Under the pieces are notes generated by a model that saw only the letters and a program-made list of their open reading frames with translations, made no database searches and was not told where the DNA came from. Both the position numbers and the translations under genes were made by a program. Positions 13,231 to 25,800 of a stretch of DNA of 64,000 bases are shown piece after piece (within the stretch, counting starts at the first letter, position 1; each line of letters begins with the position of its first letter). The stretch is from Siphonodentalium dalli (Eukaryota > Mollusca > Scaphopoda > Gadilida > Siphonodentaliidae), in contig CP136063.1 of the NCBI GenBank assembly GCA_032622095.1, positions 148,979,379 through 149,043,378 of the forward strand. The letters run 5' to 3'.

Positions 13231-13764
13231 TTGTTTCCATTCCCAGACCCTGTACCGGATGTCACTGGGGAACATGACAAAGACTTCAGTGTGCTGTATG
13301 GCACAGAAACCACAGAGGAGTACAGACCCTCACTTGTAACAAAATCAAAATCCTCCCATGGACTTCCATTCAGTCCATCCGCACAAACTGCGAACACTGT
13401 GAGAGAGTTTCTGATGTGCACTGAATGCGATAAACCACGAGTAATTAACTCTGAACGGAAACTGAGCACTGAACATCAGTCGATACTTAGTCGTGTTATC
13501 GAAATGTATTCATGTGGCTCAGTTTTGCAAGACTTAAAACACCCAAATGCGCCATCTATCAACAATGTTCTAGATAAAGTGTTTGTACGAAACAATTTGA
13601 GATGTAGTGATGATATTGAAATACCTTATTTCAGCAGCAAAAGTTTTTCAGACATATGTATCAAGTGTGGAGGTATTGATCAGTTAGAAAGGGAGCAAAG
13701 CAGTTATCCTCAATGCAATGAAATTTCAGAAAACATTATGTCGCAAGCGAAACCTTCATGCTGA
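13231..13764 (+). pseudogene. Cys-rich C-terminal fragment of the DDE transposase
   Basis: Open frame continuing from 12934-13206 after an in-frame TGA. It has CTECDKPR and CIKCGG pairs. A final frameshift near 13735 separates it from a basic tail (LCRKRNLHADKQAKRQCKK) that ends at 13802-13804. Confidence 0.5.
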
Positions 13765-13804
13765 TAAGCAGGCAAAACGGCAATGTAAAAAAGCCAAGAA
13801 ATGA

Positions 13805-14778
13805 TGTTCTAGAATACATGTATGGTGTAGATTGAGTGTCAGACCAAATTCAGTAATTTGTGGTCCATATTATAGTTTGATATTTGGAACTTATCATTAT
13901 TGAAGTTGAAGAATTGTGGTGTCAAAATAATTTTAAAATCAGGCTTTATTTTGAAGTCATGCCATACAAGTACATATATCTTGATTTATATACACATGCA
14001 TGATTACAGCACCATAGAAATGTTTTAATTATTTAAATTTTAATCTCTATGCATGTTGTTGAACACAGATGTAGAGTATTCTGCTGTTCATTCAGGTGGT
14101 ATGTCTACAACACCATTTCACTTGCTTTACTTTATTAATTGAGACATTGTTTATTCATGTTTGTTCTGGAAATTGGTTCAAGTGGGTATGCCTGATCATG
14201 CAAAGGCTTCACTGTTTTATTTATTTTAACTTTTATGGTTTATTTATATTGTAGAGAAGTGTCTCCAATGTGCCTAAATATTAAATTAATTTGATTTTTG
14301 AGACAATGCAAATTTTTTGAGAAGCTAGGACTGCACCCAATCTCAAAAAATTTGCATTGTCTCAAAAATCAAATTTGCTTCTAAAAATAGGCGCCTAGTG
14401 TGTTATATAGTCCCAAGCATGTTCTAAGAGCAATGCTCGTCATGTTTCGGAGGCATAAAATATATAACATTGCTGCTGTGCCGTACCTCCTATATACATA
14501 TTAAATTAATGTTTGTAACAACGTTTGTTTCCTGGGGGTGAGGTGATAATTGGTTATTGGGTTGGCTTTTGAGACAAATATTAAATTGTATTGTGCAACA
14601 AAGATGCACTTTTGCACAGAAAATGTATTAAATAAGAAGAAATAATTTGCTGTGGAACAAACTGCATCTGTGCTGCACAATTTGACAAAGCCAGAAATTC
14701 ATAAAACCTTTCTTAATTACCCCCAACAGTCAATAGCTAGCCTGTTTGTTAGTTTTGTAAGTTTTCCAGTATGAGGTA
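13805..14778. other. AT-rich stretch holding a hairpin, no gene
   Basis: No coding signal. It contains the long hairpin listed separately and a 13-bp direct repeat ATATTAAATTAAT at 14278-14290 and 14498-14510, which could be flanking duplications of a roughly 207-bp insertion. Confidence 0.4.
14288..14375. repeat. Perfect 35-bp inverted repeat with 18-base loop
   Basis: Arms 14288-14322 and 14341-14375 are exact reverse complements (the right arm begins TCTCAAAAAATTTGCATTGT); the loop is AGCTAGGACTGCACCCAA. Such a perfect arm implies recent origin or selection for folding, while the neighbouring transposase is heavily decayed. Confidence 0.85.
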
Positions 14779-16791
14779 CAGTCAATTCCGCTTTATTGCA
14801 TAGCGTCGGTGCATGGCCTTTCCCATGCATATAACCGAATATGCATAAAGCCGAAATCACCCCATCACCCCATTTGAGGTTCTTAAGATTGTTTAGTTTG
14901 TACAGTACGTAGTACCACGAACTGGCGAAATAGCGAAATCATTAGATTGCTGTATCATATTGTCATCTCATACCTTGTTGTAAATTACTATTATGTCAAT
15001 AAACTGATTCATTAACATCTTTATTTGTTGTTACATGTATAAAATGATTACATACCATCATTATCACACACAAAAAACATTAAGAAAAAAACCCATTTCA
15101 AAACGTGTTGTTTAATTTCTCCCATCCCATAATTTCTATAGATAGATAAATACATTGTATGGGAGGCCAGACCAAACACATTCCTTGTTATTTCCATTAC
15201 AGAATGGATTTGTATTTAAACGAACATGATAAAAACAGCAAAAACAACAATTACTTGTTGCTGATTCCCTCGGTCACCTGCATGGGCATTATCGGAACGG
15301 TATATTCAGCGTCATCATCAGATTCTGCATCGGGAGCTGCGGGTCGGATAAAACCCGAGAATAAATCATAGTGAACCATTGTTACACTAATGAGTTGAAA
15401 TCGTTGAATAAACACGACACACATGGTGTTGGGATGAGAAACAAAGACAGTGTTGTTTTAGCCTTTGTGTCTAATTTGGGGAAACAGTGATGTCAACCAG
15501 TTGTTCAGTTAATGATAAGCCATCCCGTTATTTCTATACTAAATATGTAAACATGTTTCTATTCATTAAATTATTGTCGGTAATTCCCGTATCTATAGTC
15601 TATAGTAGTCTATAGTTTATATCAATGTTCAGATTTAATCCGATTAGGAAAATATTAAACCCGGTGCTTTATTCGTGATCCGTTGTCCACATAGAGGATG
15701 TTACAATAGCGACTAATTGCATGTTTAACAAAAGCCAGTAAGTGTAATTAATTAACAGTACAAAATGTACTGACAAAAGACAGTTGTATTTCTGCTGGTA
15801 TGGAAAAGCACGTGTTTATACTGTAAAACGTGAACAAAATGTAGTTTAAAAATATTAATGTCGATAACCTTTATTTTTGTTTCGAGTGTCTAACGTTGAC
15901 GCAGTTTGGAAAACATGGTTGTTGAATGACAAGTTTCCCCTTCTGTCCCATTATTATACCCACTGTGTGTTTACATAACGAGGAAGCCAGTTCTTTGTGT
16001 TTGGCCACATGTAGGAACATACCGACGTTGTCACTGAACACGAAAAATGTTTTTACAGTACGGTTGTTGGACAGGCGTGCTTTGCATGCGCAAGCGACTC
16101 ATGTTTATCGCGTTTTCAGCTATACGCCGTTAGAGATTGGGTTCTAAATGAGATTTTAAGATTGAAATGTTTCGAAACAGGAAATGTTTGAACAGAAGCA
16201 TGTTAGAAGAAATAGAAAAGCACGTTAGTTTCGGTTTCGTAATTGGCTTCCTTGTTGGTGGAATTCCCGGGAAAATCTTCCTTTCACTTTGAATCCTCAG
16301 AATTGCAACTGGAACTTCAGGTTTTTACAAACGTTTACAAACTCAACAAACAACCAAATAAATATTCAAATTTAAATAAATCACGCAATTCAAAAATAAA
16401 TATGGAAACATACAGGAAATGTGTGTCAACAGAAGCTTGTTAATGAGAAGAGATAGAAAATCACGTGTGTTATGAAATCGATAATTGCCGTCTTCGATCG
16501 CGATGGTCATCTTCATCAACTTTGTATTAAGTTTTCCCATAAAATACGTTTTTCAAGGTAAATAGTTTTACAAATTGCTATAATTTCGGCAGCATGAGGT
16601 GACTTTTTACCCCTTCTCATCAACATTTTTGGCGATTTTTGTATGCATAAAAACGGAATAGAGTCCGACCCTTATGCAAATAAACGATTAAAAAATAGTC
16701 TTTTTATGAGAAAATGGTTTGGTGCATGCATATTTTATGCAAATAGCCGAAATATGCATTTAAACGATATGCAATTAACTGGAATTGACTG
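14779..16791. mobile_element. 2.0-kb Tigger/pogo-like non-autonomous transposon
   Basis: Left end CAGTCAATTCCGCTTTATTG, right end (reverse complement) CAGTCAATTCCAGTTAATTG; both sides are flanked by TA (14777-14778, 16792-16793), the target duplication of Tc1/mariner-type elements. Subterminal parts on both sides repeat TATGCAT-like blocks. The interior has no recognisable transposase; the 70-codon ORF at 15159-15371 is unrecognised. The CAGT start with TA flank is typical of pogo/Tigger elements. Confidence 0.65.
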
Positions 16792-16793
16792 TA

Positions 16794-19172
16794 CCGCTAT
16801 ACTTAAAGTAATTGACCATCTATAAAGCGGTGTCACCCCGTTAATACCGCGGTATGGTACCGCAGTATCCCCAATACCGCGGTACTGATACCGCTTATTA
16901 ATGCTTCAACACAGCACATACCGCGGTGACACCACGATGCATGCGGTCACGGTTCGCGATACCGAGGTGATTTTAACGGACAATTTGCGCAGAAAAAAAA
17001 CAAAGGACACTGAAGAAATCTTCATTTATTGTGGTTATTTAATTTACTTATTATTGACGATGTTTTTTTGCCAATAGTGATTTGTCCATGTGTATAATAT
17101 GCTTTTGCCAATAGTGATTTCTTTATGTGTCTGAGTGATCAAAAACTATCTCTTGAGTGGAATTTTTTTTTCTCGTCTCCGTATAACCAATACATATTGA
17201 TAGACGGTAACGTCTTCCTTAGAAAATCCGATATATCCGACCTAATTTAGTTGTTATCCTCGACTCTGTTTATTGTCGTTGAAATTTATAGGATTTATTT
17301 TTATTTTATATTTGAAACATCGTGCATGTAATATGTATACATGTTGACCCATCGACGTATACATGCATATAGACATAGGTCGATGATAAACCTACATGAG
17401 AATGCATATCAGTTTTAGTTGCGATGCAGAGTACAGGTAGGTAAGAATGATCTGAGTGACCCAAATAATAGTGCGGGTGGGGAAACAACAATTCTTACCG
17501 ATATTCCCAACTTTTATCAATCTCCAATGCAATTGGATTTATTTTGTGTGGTATTATTGACATTATTTAAACAGAAATATGGTGGCCAATATCGAGCCCG
17601 GCAGAAAGGAATTACTATTCTTGTGAGCAGGTTGTGCGATCCCTAATAATGAGATAACCCTGACGATATCATGCACGAACGTCATGGAAACACGGCTTAA
17701 TTGGAACCAGATTCGTCTACTTTTACAGGCACGCGGGGGGGTCATGTATGGTTATTTATAAGTGAGATAATCCTGATGATTATGACGACACATGCGCGTC
17801 CTCTTATAAAGACATGTGGGATGGGAACAGTCTGGATGCATCTGCAACATGTATATAGATAGATTGTTTATTGCCGTAAAGTCAACATGGAAATTTGACA
17901 AATGTGGACGCTTACAACTTGACATTTATAAGAAGCAAACAAAAACATAAGCACGTGGTTGAACACAATTTGACACTATGACCCACGATGACGTCATCAA
18001 GGGAACTTCCCCAAACACTAAACACGTCACAAAAATGTCACGTGGGCTTGTTCTGAATGCGACAGATCGTCATGGTAATCTTCAGCTGTTGAGTGCAACA
18101 CAAAGTATCACGCCGTGAACTTGACGCTACCGGTACTTTGAAGTTGCCGACATCGGCTGTCAAATTATAAACTCCACCCATCGCCTGGTGTCCGGGCACT
18201 GATGTGTCTTCCAACACATACCTGCCCTTGAAATAATTTCACCACGCACCAAAGTATGAATGTGTTATGATGGAACTTTTTTTTTTTTTTTTATTCGATA
18301 AAGTAAGATGGACATTCTAAGGCAGCGATTGGCATTGACACGAAGTCGTGGAAATCACACACAGTGATTCTCCTTTTATCTGTGGAATTTAATGAGATCC
18401 TTAATTAAGGCTTATAGACGTATTGTTTTAACTTTCGGTGTGACAACCCAGCCAGCAGGAGTAGATCGTCATTTAATTAATAGATATTATAGCAATGCTG
18501 TGAATCATGCGTCAAAAACACGGAACATTGCACTTGTATTAAAGAAAATATAAACTCGCATTTATAAACACATGGGACGATATATATATATTTTTTTTTA
18601 TAGATGATTTTCCAATATCATCATATTTCTCTTGCTATTCCACATAGTTCAAATCATTTTGGATTTATTCCGTATCCCCCGCTCCGATTTTCAGAAATAA
18701 ACCGCGAATAGAGCATGTGATTGACTACCCTACGACATTTCCAGCTACGATTTTTACGTACACACGACTGCGATTACGTCGCAAGTGGATGTTATCAAGG
18801 ATACGCCACGATTTCGCATCTAAAATCAAACGGTGCTTGATATTATTTTTTTACTTGCGACATTGTCGTCAGCATGCGCAATCCAACTATCGTTTACTTC
18901 CGGCCTCGACGGAAATCTTTCCACTTACGATTGAATCGTTGTTGTCTGAACGTTCACTAAATGCATCCCTTCAAAGAGTTCCATGAAAATCACCGCGGTA
19001 TTCAAAACATTTAACGCAGTGCCCGCCATCAGACCGCGATATCCTTACCGCCAGATACCGTAACTCCACCGCCGTGACCGTCTCGATACCGCTACCGTTT
19101 ATTACCGGCATCACCGTGGTCATGACCGGGGTATCACCCCGTTTTTCTGGTCAATTACTTTGAGAATAGCGG
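16794..19172. mobile_element. GC-rich element with nested inverted ends, hAT-like core
   Basis: Outer inverted repeat: CCGCTATACTTAAAGTAATT at 16794 versus CCGCTATTCTCAAAGTAATT as reverse complement ending at 19172, both next to TA. Inside it lies a second pair, GCGGTGTCACCCCG near 16827 and GGGGTGATACCCCGG (reverse complement) ending near 19141. Around both ends are many copies of ACCGCGGTA-like palindromes. The part 18790-18965 is homologous in reverse orientation to 42540-42715, which follows a hAT-like end. I infer a hAT-type element inserted into an older palindromic element. No transposase ORF. Confidence 0.5.
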
Positions 19173-19174
19173 TA

Positions 19175-19609
19175 TATGGCTTGCGGAAAATAAAAATAAA
19201 ACCCTCCCTCCCTCATCGTTTTGAAAAAAAATTGCCTGTGAAACAAAACTCTTTTTTTTTTTGCCTTAGTATTTTAGCAATTTTCTCCAGGGGCCTGTAG
19301 TACGGATGAGGAGTGTTGACTATAGCACAACTGGAGACTTTGTCTCAGGTGCGCAAATACAAATCAATAATAGGCCAAATTTTATTGCCACACATTAAGG
19401 TTAAGGTGTAAACAAAGTAAAAGTCAAAAGCATACAAATTTGGGACACAACGACAAACGAGGACCATCTCAAAAGTAATGTAAATTATAAATTACAAGAT
19501 AGGTTTTCAACAAAATAACAACTTAAATTCTTCATATATTCCTCTCCTATATTAGATACACTATAAGAAGCTCAAATGAGCCAAGTGTTTGATTGAGTTT
19601 ATAACTTAC
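19175..19609. other. Intron sequence after Piwi exon 5, nothing recognised
   Basis: Sequence immediately downstream (minus strand) of the last visible Piwi exon. It contains poly-A/T tracts and no further exon that continues the Piwi frame. Confidence 0.4.
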
Positions 19610-19805
19610 TTGGTTTGGAAGCTGTTTTGGCAAGAACAAAATTGTTCCATCAAAAGCTTTAACAAATCCAATCACATCCCTGTGCTCATTCACCAATTTA
19701 AATCTCATATTTTTGCTATCAACGTCAGGTGAAAAAGATACATGGTACTGACATACTGCTTCATTATTGCACTTCACAAAAATGTGATTGGCTGACAGAT
19801 TAACC
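19610..19805 (-). CDS. Piwi exon 5 (start of Argonaute N-domain)
   Basis: Preceded by the acceptor CTTTTCAG and followed by the donor GTAAGT. Phase: one base completes the Pro codon split with exon 4, then 65 whole codons. It encodes VNLSANHIFVKCNNEAVCQ and later HVSFSPDVDSKNMRF and AFDGTILFLPKQLPNQ, the conserved beta-strand-rich segment that begins the folded part of Piwi proteins. This exon gives the strongest family evidence. Confidence 0.85.
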
Positions 19806-22800
19806 CTGAAAAGATAAATCAAGATTTAGTGTTGAAATGATTAGTGAATTTCAGAGTCGACTAGTCGAGGCCCAAAAGTCGCGTTGCGTCGACTAGTCGG
19901 TACCCGATATCAAAACTTTCAAACATAACATTGTACGGAAAATTCATCGTACATGGCGTACACTGATGACTGATGCAATGACGGTCTATTGCGTTGCGCA
20001 TTTCCCTGCATACACACCAATTTATTTGGGAAATAATACTGTAAACATCTTGATATTTAGCCAACACACTGAATGTAATTATATAATTAGACATGTGGTG
20101 GATAATGATTCGAAACACGATCATTTATACAGGTTTTAAATTTAATATCAGCGTTCGAGATTATTTCGTTTGTTCACGTGATCACCAATAAACCGGTGCC
20201 GAGCGGTGTCACTATAAAATGTTAATGTTCCGACTAAATACGCCCTATAGTATAGGCTGCGTTGTAGAATATGATAGCCAGTTCTTAATATCAGTATAAT
20301 TTATATACGGTAGCACCAATGACGTCACCTTAAGCGACCTTCACCCAGCGTCGCATCATAACCTGACGGTGCAAGATCAATTGAAATATACACAGTGTAT
20401 ATAAAAGCGGTCTCTGACAAACGACAAAGCTGCGTCAATCATTACCATCATGTCTTTGACCTCAAATGATGTGTGAGACATTGTGTTGTCAATTTCATTC
20501 GTTCAATTAATAGTCGAGGTCACCGGTCCGTGTGTGTCTATACTAGTAACACTGCAGCTCTCATAATTGGCTACGGCAATCGGCAATGCCGAAGCCATTT
20601 GCTGAAGCAAACTGGGCCACGATAAAGGGTTGCCGTAGCAGATTGCCGAAGCCAAACAATCTGAATTAAAAGAGCTGCACTGTCAATTCCGGGTGCCACC
20701 AAACGTTATACTTACCATAACTTACGCGCAGTTAACACCGTTTATGCCGGAATTGATCTTGAAAACATTATACATGCAACTAATACACTATATTCCGACT
20801 AGTCGACGGCAAAATTCAGAGTCGACGTTCTGACATTTCAGCGTCGTCTACGACTAGTCGATTAATCGTTTCAACCCTATCAAGATTAAAGTTGCAACGA
20901 TTCATGAGGAAGAAAAATAAAATAAAAGTTAATTTGTCACTAAACAGAAAATATGTAACAAATGAATGAATTTGAGCTATGGATGAGTGCAAAATACATG
21001 CATGTGCGCTATGATCGATGCAAACAATATGGTAATTATAATGAAAATGAATTTATGACTGGAGTTCAGACTGATTTTCTGTATGCAGCTGTCACACGTG
21101 ACATCCCAAAAAATGTCAGAATCCATCAACAAACAGTTGTTCATCAAACTATAACAGGGTGATTTCACGGGAAGTGGAGCATAAAGGAATTGGACACATA
21201 TCTTCCTTACATTCATGTTCAGTGTATGGCCAACCTACCACCCATTTTCTATCATATAAAGGTACGGTACATTTATGTAACCTGTACAGAAAATTTCAGG
21301 TGAATTTGACAATTTTTTGTGATTTTATGACCATAAATGTCCCTTTTTTTGTCATTTGTCCAGTGCCAAATAGAAAATGGTCTTAATAATAAGGTGATTA
21401 TCAGAAAATATATAGTGCCAATGAAACAAATTACATACAGTAATCATAATGTATGACATTCTGTTCTTATTCGTGAAAAATTCATGTAAAAATGTAAAAA
21501 AAACGTCATTTTTATGTCAATTTTTTTTATTTATTTAGCAGACATTCCGTTAAACAAATAAAATATCACCAATTTCAAATCAACTACAGCCAGTATTAAA
21601 GGAAACCATCATTAAATCATTCACATATCGTGTAGTTTGAACATTTAGGACATGATGAGTAACTTGAGTCTAATTGTGGCTAATAGGATCACATTTGAAA
21701 ATTTCATCTGTATTCCCTATGTTTACTGATGCTGGTTTTTCATCTTTAATTTTAAGATATTATAGTGATCACTATAGATTTGGTATCAATACCATATGTA
21801 TGGTATGATGTAACTTTTTAAATAATGGTTCCCACGCTATAAAAAAAATTGGAGACATGTTCCCTGAAGCCTAGCTACAAAATGGAAACAAAACAAAAAT
21901 CATTGAGGAAACTTCATTTTTGGGTGTATTTGGCAATTTTTGTGCTACACTTCCCGTGAAATCACCCAACAAGAGCATTGCTAGGGTGTGGCAAAATACC
22001 AATAATTCCAATAAAGGGCCATAACTCCAGAGAATATTTTGGGTTAGTAAACTCACATACCAAATTTCATTCCAATCCGTTCAGACTTACTAAAATTATC
22101 CGGAAACGAAAATTGAGTGTTAATTCCAATAAAAAGGGCCATAACTCCGGTAAAATTGGTGGGTGGAACCCGAATTCAAAAATGACTTGTATTTTGTGCC
22201 AGTAAACCCACATACCAAATTGAATTCCATTCAGTTCAGACTACCTAAAGTTATCATTGAGAAACCAAAAGCGACTGGATAGACAGATGGACCAATAACA
22301 AAATACTTACCTTTTTTTTTTTTTTAAATGGGCATATAAAAAATTCTCATAGAAATTTGTGTTTTGTTGCCGGATTTATTTGAGTAAAAATATTAAATAT
22401 CCCTTGGAAGGATTACATCCAGTTTTCATTTTTTTAACGTGAAGTTAAGAATTGAATTCTTTTACTTACGGTTTGCCACAAGAACCATGCCTTTTAACAG
22501 GTTCTGGTCGAGCTTCCAAAGTCATCTCAGACATTTCTTTATTGATTTGATCAACATGTGTTTGCGGTGATCTAGGTGGTGAGGGACCAGTTGCCTTCGG
22601 TGGGGACCTTGGAGGTGATAGCTGCTTAGGTGCCATGGACTCCCCAGGCTGACTAGAAGGACGAGCTATTATACCTCGTCCAATAAATGCAGGTTGAGTA
22701 CTTGGCTGTGATGGTGCTGGACCAGATCCTGCTTGGACCAGGCTTAAATAATATGATAAAGGAATAACGTTAGCAGTTACATCACAGAGCTAAAAGACAA

Positions 22801-25800
22801 ATACAAAAAATGTAGAGTTGTAGACAACACTTCTGACGCAACATTAGCGACAACTGAGGAACATTATTGCTTCATAGATGCATGGTCATGTTTTGGCGGA
22901 CGGAGGTTACACTATATTATGAACTCAGATAGTCTTTATTGTAAAAGTGACAGGTTTCAAATGAACATTGCTTAAACCTGAGAGAATCTTGCATATTAGA
23001 TGCCAACTGAATTATTCAGATAAACTTCCAACAAAAGTTATCGTCAAGAAAAAAAAATCATGACAGATGTATGTATAAGTAGACAAAACATGCAAGCAGA
23101 CTGACTGTGTGACACAGATTCATATAATCATTCTAATAGATTTTTGAAGGACAACAATATTGAATACTGGTACAGTAAAACCTCTCTAAACCGAACACCC
23201 TTCGGACCGGCCCTTCCGTTCGGTTTAGAGAGGTGTTCGGTTTATAGAAAATCGCGTCACCATCGGTGATATATTGCCGCCGTTTAATACCAAGAATGAC
23301 CAAGACTGCATTATTGATTACTGAGAATTTATTGAATAATTACGAGAACCAAGCCTGGGTATAATTTTTATTTGAGTGCAGGACAAAAAAATGTCAGGTA
23401 CCAGATGAGTGGTGAAAATGGCACCTGACTTATTATTTCTCTGTATGCTATTGCCCAAACTTAATAGTCTATCATCCGATTTACGTGCTGACAACATTAC
23501 CGGAATTTCCAAAACCTACATCGTACAACCGAAACCGAAACGAAATGTGGAAGTATGACACTGCCTGTTATTAGTCTCGCAATTCACTGTGAGGAATGGA
23601 GATAAATACTACACCTATGGCTGATAAACACAAGTTTTCCACAACAAAATTCATTTGATAAGATTTTCAGACAATGCCACGACATTAACACCGATCGAAA
23701 AATATCTATTACGTTCCGCCATATTCCGGTGCTGGTTTTCAGAACAACTCTGTTTTTTCCAGATATTATTTTTATTGCTGGGGAAACCCAGCGCCCACAC
23801 AGAAAAATAATTTCGATTAGTGCCGGTATTCTTGCAAAAAGAAGTCGCCCAACGCGACAATAAAGCCTACCCAAACAACCACATATAGAAACTGTTCAAA
23901 TATAACAGACGAGCATCACGACCATGCTGACTTCACGATCGTCGCTTCTGTCATGGATTGCGTCGTCTTCGGCTATGTGGGTTTTGCAATGTGAGCGGCG
24001 ATCAACAATGGTTGTAAAAACAGAGTCCAATTAACTCAACACAATAACTGTTGCAAAAACAATATGTCAGAGCACTAATTCTCAATCTGTGAAGTCACCA
24101 TTGTTCACTCAATGTGTGAAATGAGCATAGATATCTAATCAGACTCCTGTTGTTACAATCCGGTTCAAAGCATACGCCGAACAAAAGAACGCTAATTAAA
24201 CGCTCCGCTTATACTAGAGTACGTAATCACTATACCATTATACGGACTCTCGTCTAGTCTCGACCGTTCTCATCTTGACCGATCTCATCTCGTCCGGTAT
24301 TCAGAGGTAATGAAAGTGTCAATGACACTGTAGCTCAACTTGGAAAGGGAATAATTTAATGTATTAGTCAATGGAGCGATTAGGAAAGTAGAAAGTTGAA
24401 TGTCTAATACTAGTTTATAGACATGAAGAGAAAAGTAAAATCCAAGATGGCTGCTGACGGCCATGTCTTCGGCCGAATGACCCCAAAATGATTATATCCC
24501 ATCCACATGTCATCGTTAACATCCATGACAAATTTTATGACGATCAGACTAAAGGTACGACCTGTAGCCCATGCTAATGGATTGAATTTAGTCATACAAA
24601 GAGTAAAATCCAAGATGGCTGCTGGCGGCCATGTTTTTTGGCCGAATGACCTCAAAATGACTCGTTCCAATCTACATGTCATTGCTAACATCCATGACAA
24701 ATTTTATGATGATCAGACTAAAGGTACGACCTGTAGCCTGTGCTAATGGATTGAATTTTGAAATCTACATGTCATTGCTAACATCCATGACAAATTTTAT
24801 GATGACCAGACTAAAGGTACGACCTGTAGCCTGTGCTAATGGATTGAATTTTGAAATCAAAGATGGCCACTGGCGGCCATGTTTTTTGGACGAATGACCC
24901 CAAAATGACTCTTTCCCATCTACATGTCATTGTTAACATCCAGGACAAATTTTATGATGATCAGACTAAAAGTACGACCTGTAGCCCGTGCTAAATGATT
25001 TAGTCATACAAAAAGTAAAATCCAAGATGGCTGCTGGTGGCCATGTTTTTTGTCCGAATGACCTCAAAATGACTCGTTCCAATATACATGTCATTGCTAA
25101 CATCCATGACAAATTTTATGATGATCAGACTAAAGGTACGACCTGTAGCCCGTGCTAAAGGATTTAGTCATACAAAGAGTAAAATCCAAGATGGCTGCTG
25201 CGGTCATGTTTTTTGGCCGAATGACCCCAAAATTAATCGTTCCCATCTACATGTCAATATTAACATCCATGATCAATTTTATGATGATCAGACGAACAGT
25301 ACGACCTGTAGCCTGTGCTAATGGATTGAATTTTGAAATCAAAGATGGCCACTGGCGGCCATGTTTTTCATCCAAATGACCCCAAAATGACTCGTTCCCA
25401 TCTACATTCCAATTTCAACAGCCACGAAAAATTTCATGACGATCAGACTCAAGGTACGACCTGTAGTCCGTGCTAAAGGATTTAGTCATACAAAGAGTCA
25501 AATCCAAGATGGCTGCTGCTGGCCATGTTTTTTGGCCGAATTACCCCAAAATGACTCGTTCCCATCTACATGTCATTATTAACATTCATGACAAATTTTA
25601 TGATGATCAGACTAAAAGTACGACCTGTCGCCCCTGCTAAATGATTTAGTCATACAAAGAGTAAAATCCAAGATGGCTGCTGGCGGCCATGTTTTTTGGC
25701 CGAATGACCTCAAAATGACTTGTTCCCATCTACATGTCATTGTTAACATCCATGACAAATTTCATGATGATCAGACTAAAGGTACGACCTGCAGCCTGTG

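Larger units (their letters stand above)
10470..13804 (+). pseudogene. Decayed gene for an unclassified DDE-type transposase
   Basis: Protein-coding signal runs through 10470-13804 but is broken: frame changes near 10720, 12900 and 13735, stops at about 10793, 10881, 11060, 12488 (TAG, then open again in the same frame from 12506) and 13204 (TGA, open again from 13231), ending at a TGA at 13802. The core resembles an RNase H-fold DDE nuclease: VDDKHSC (Asp codons 12302/12305), FYSDGGPDHR (Asp codon 12629) and NPPERIMS (Glu codon 12761), spacing about D-107-D-43-E. The C-terminal part has paired cysteines (CGSPNCEIC; CTEC; CIKC) that may bind zinc. I recall similar uncharacterised proteins in sponges and corals but cannot assign a named superfamily. 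It is inactive here. No terminal repeats were located. Confidence 0.65.

Noticed and set aside
1-19500. Further Piwi exons (PAZ, MID, PIWI) left of 19610
   Set aside because: No open segment on the minus strand showed the expected conserved motifs. The exons are probably outside the window, although a short exon could have been missed.
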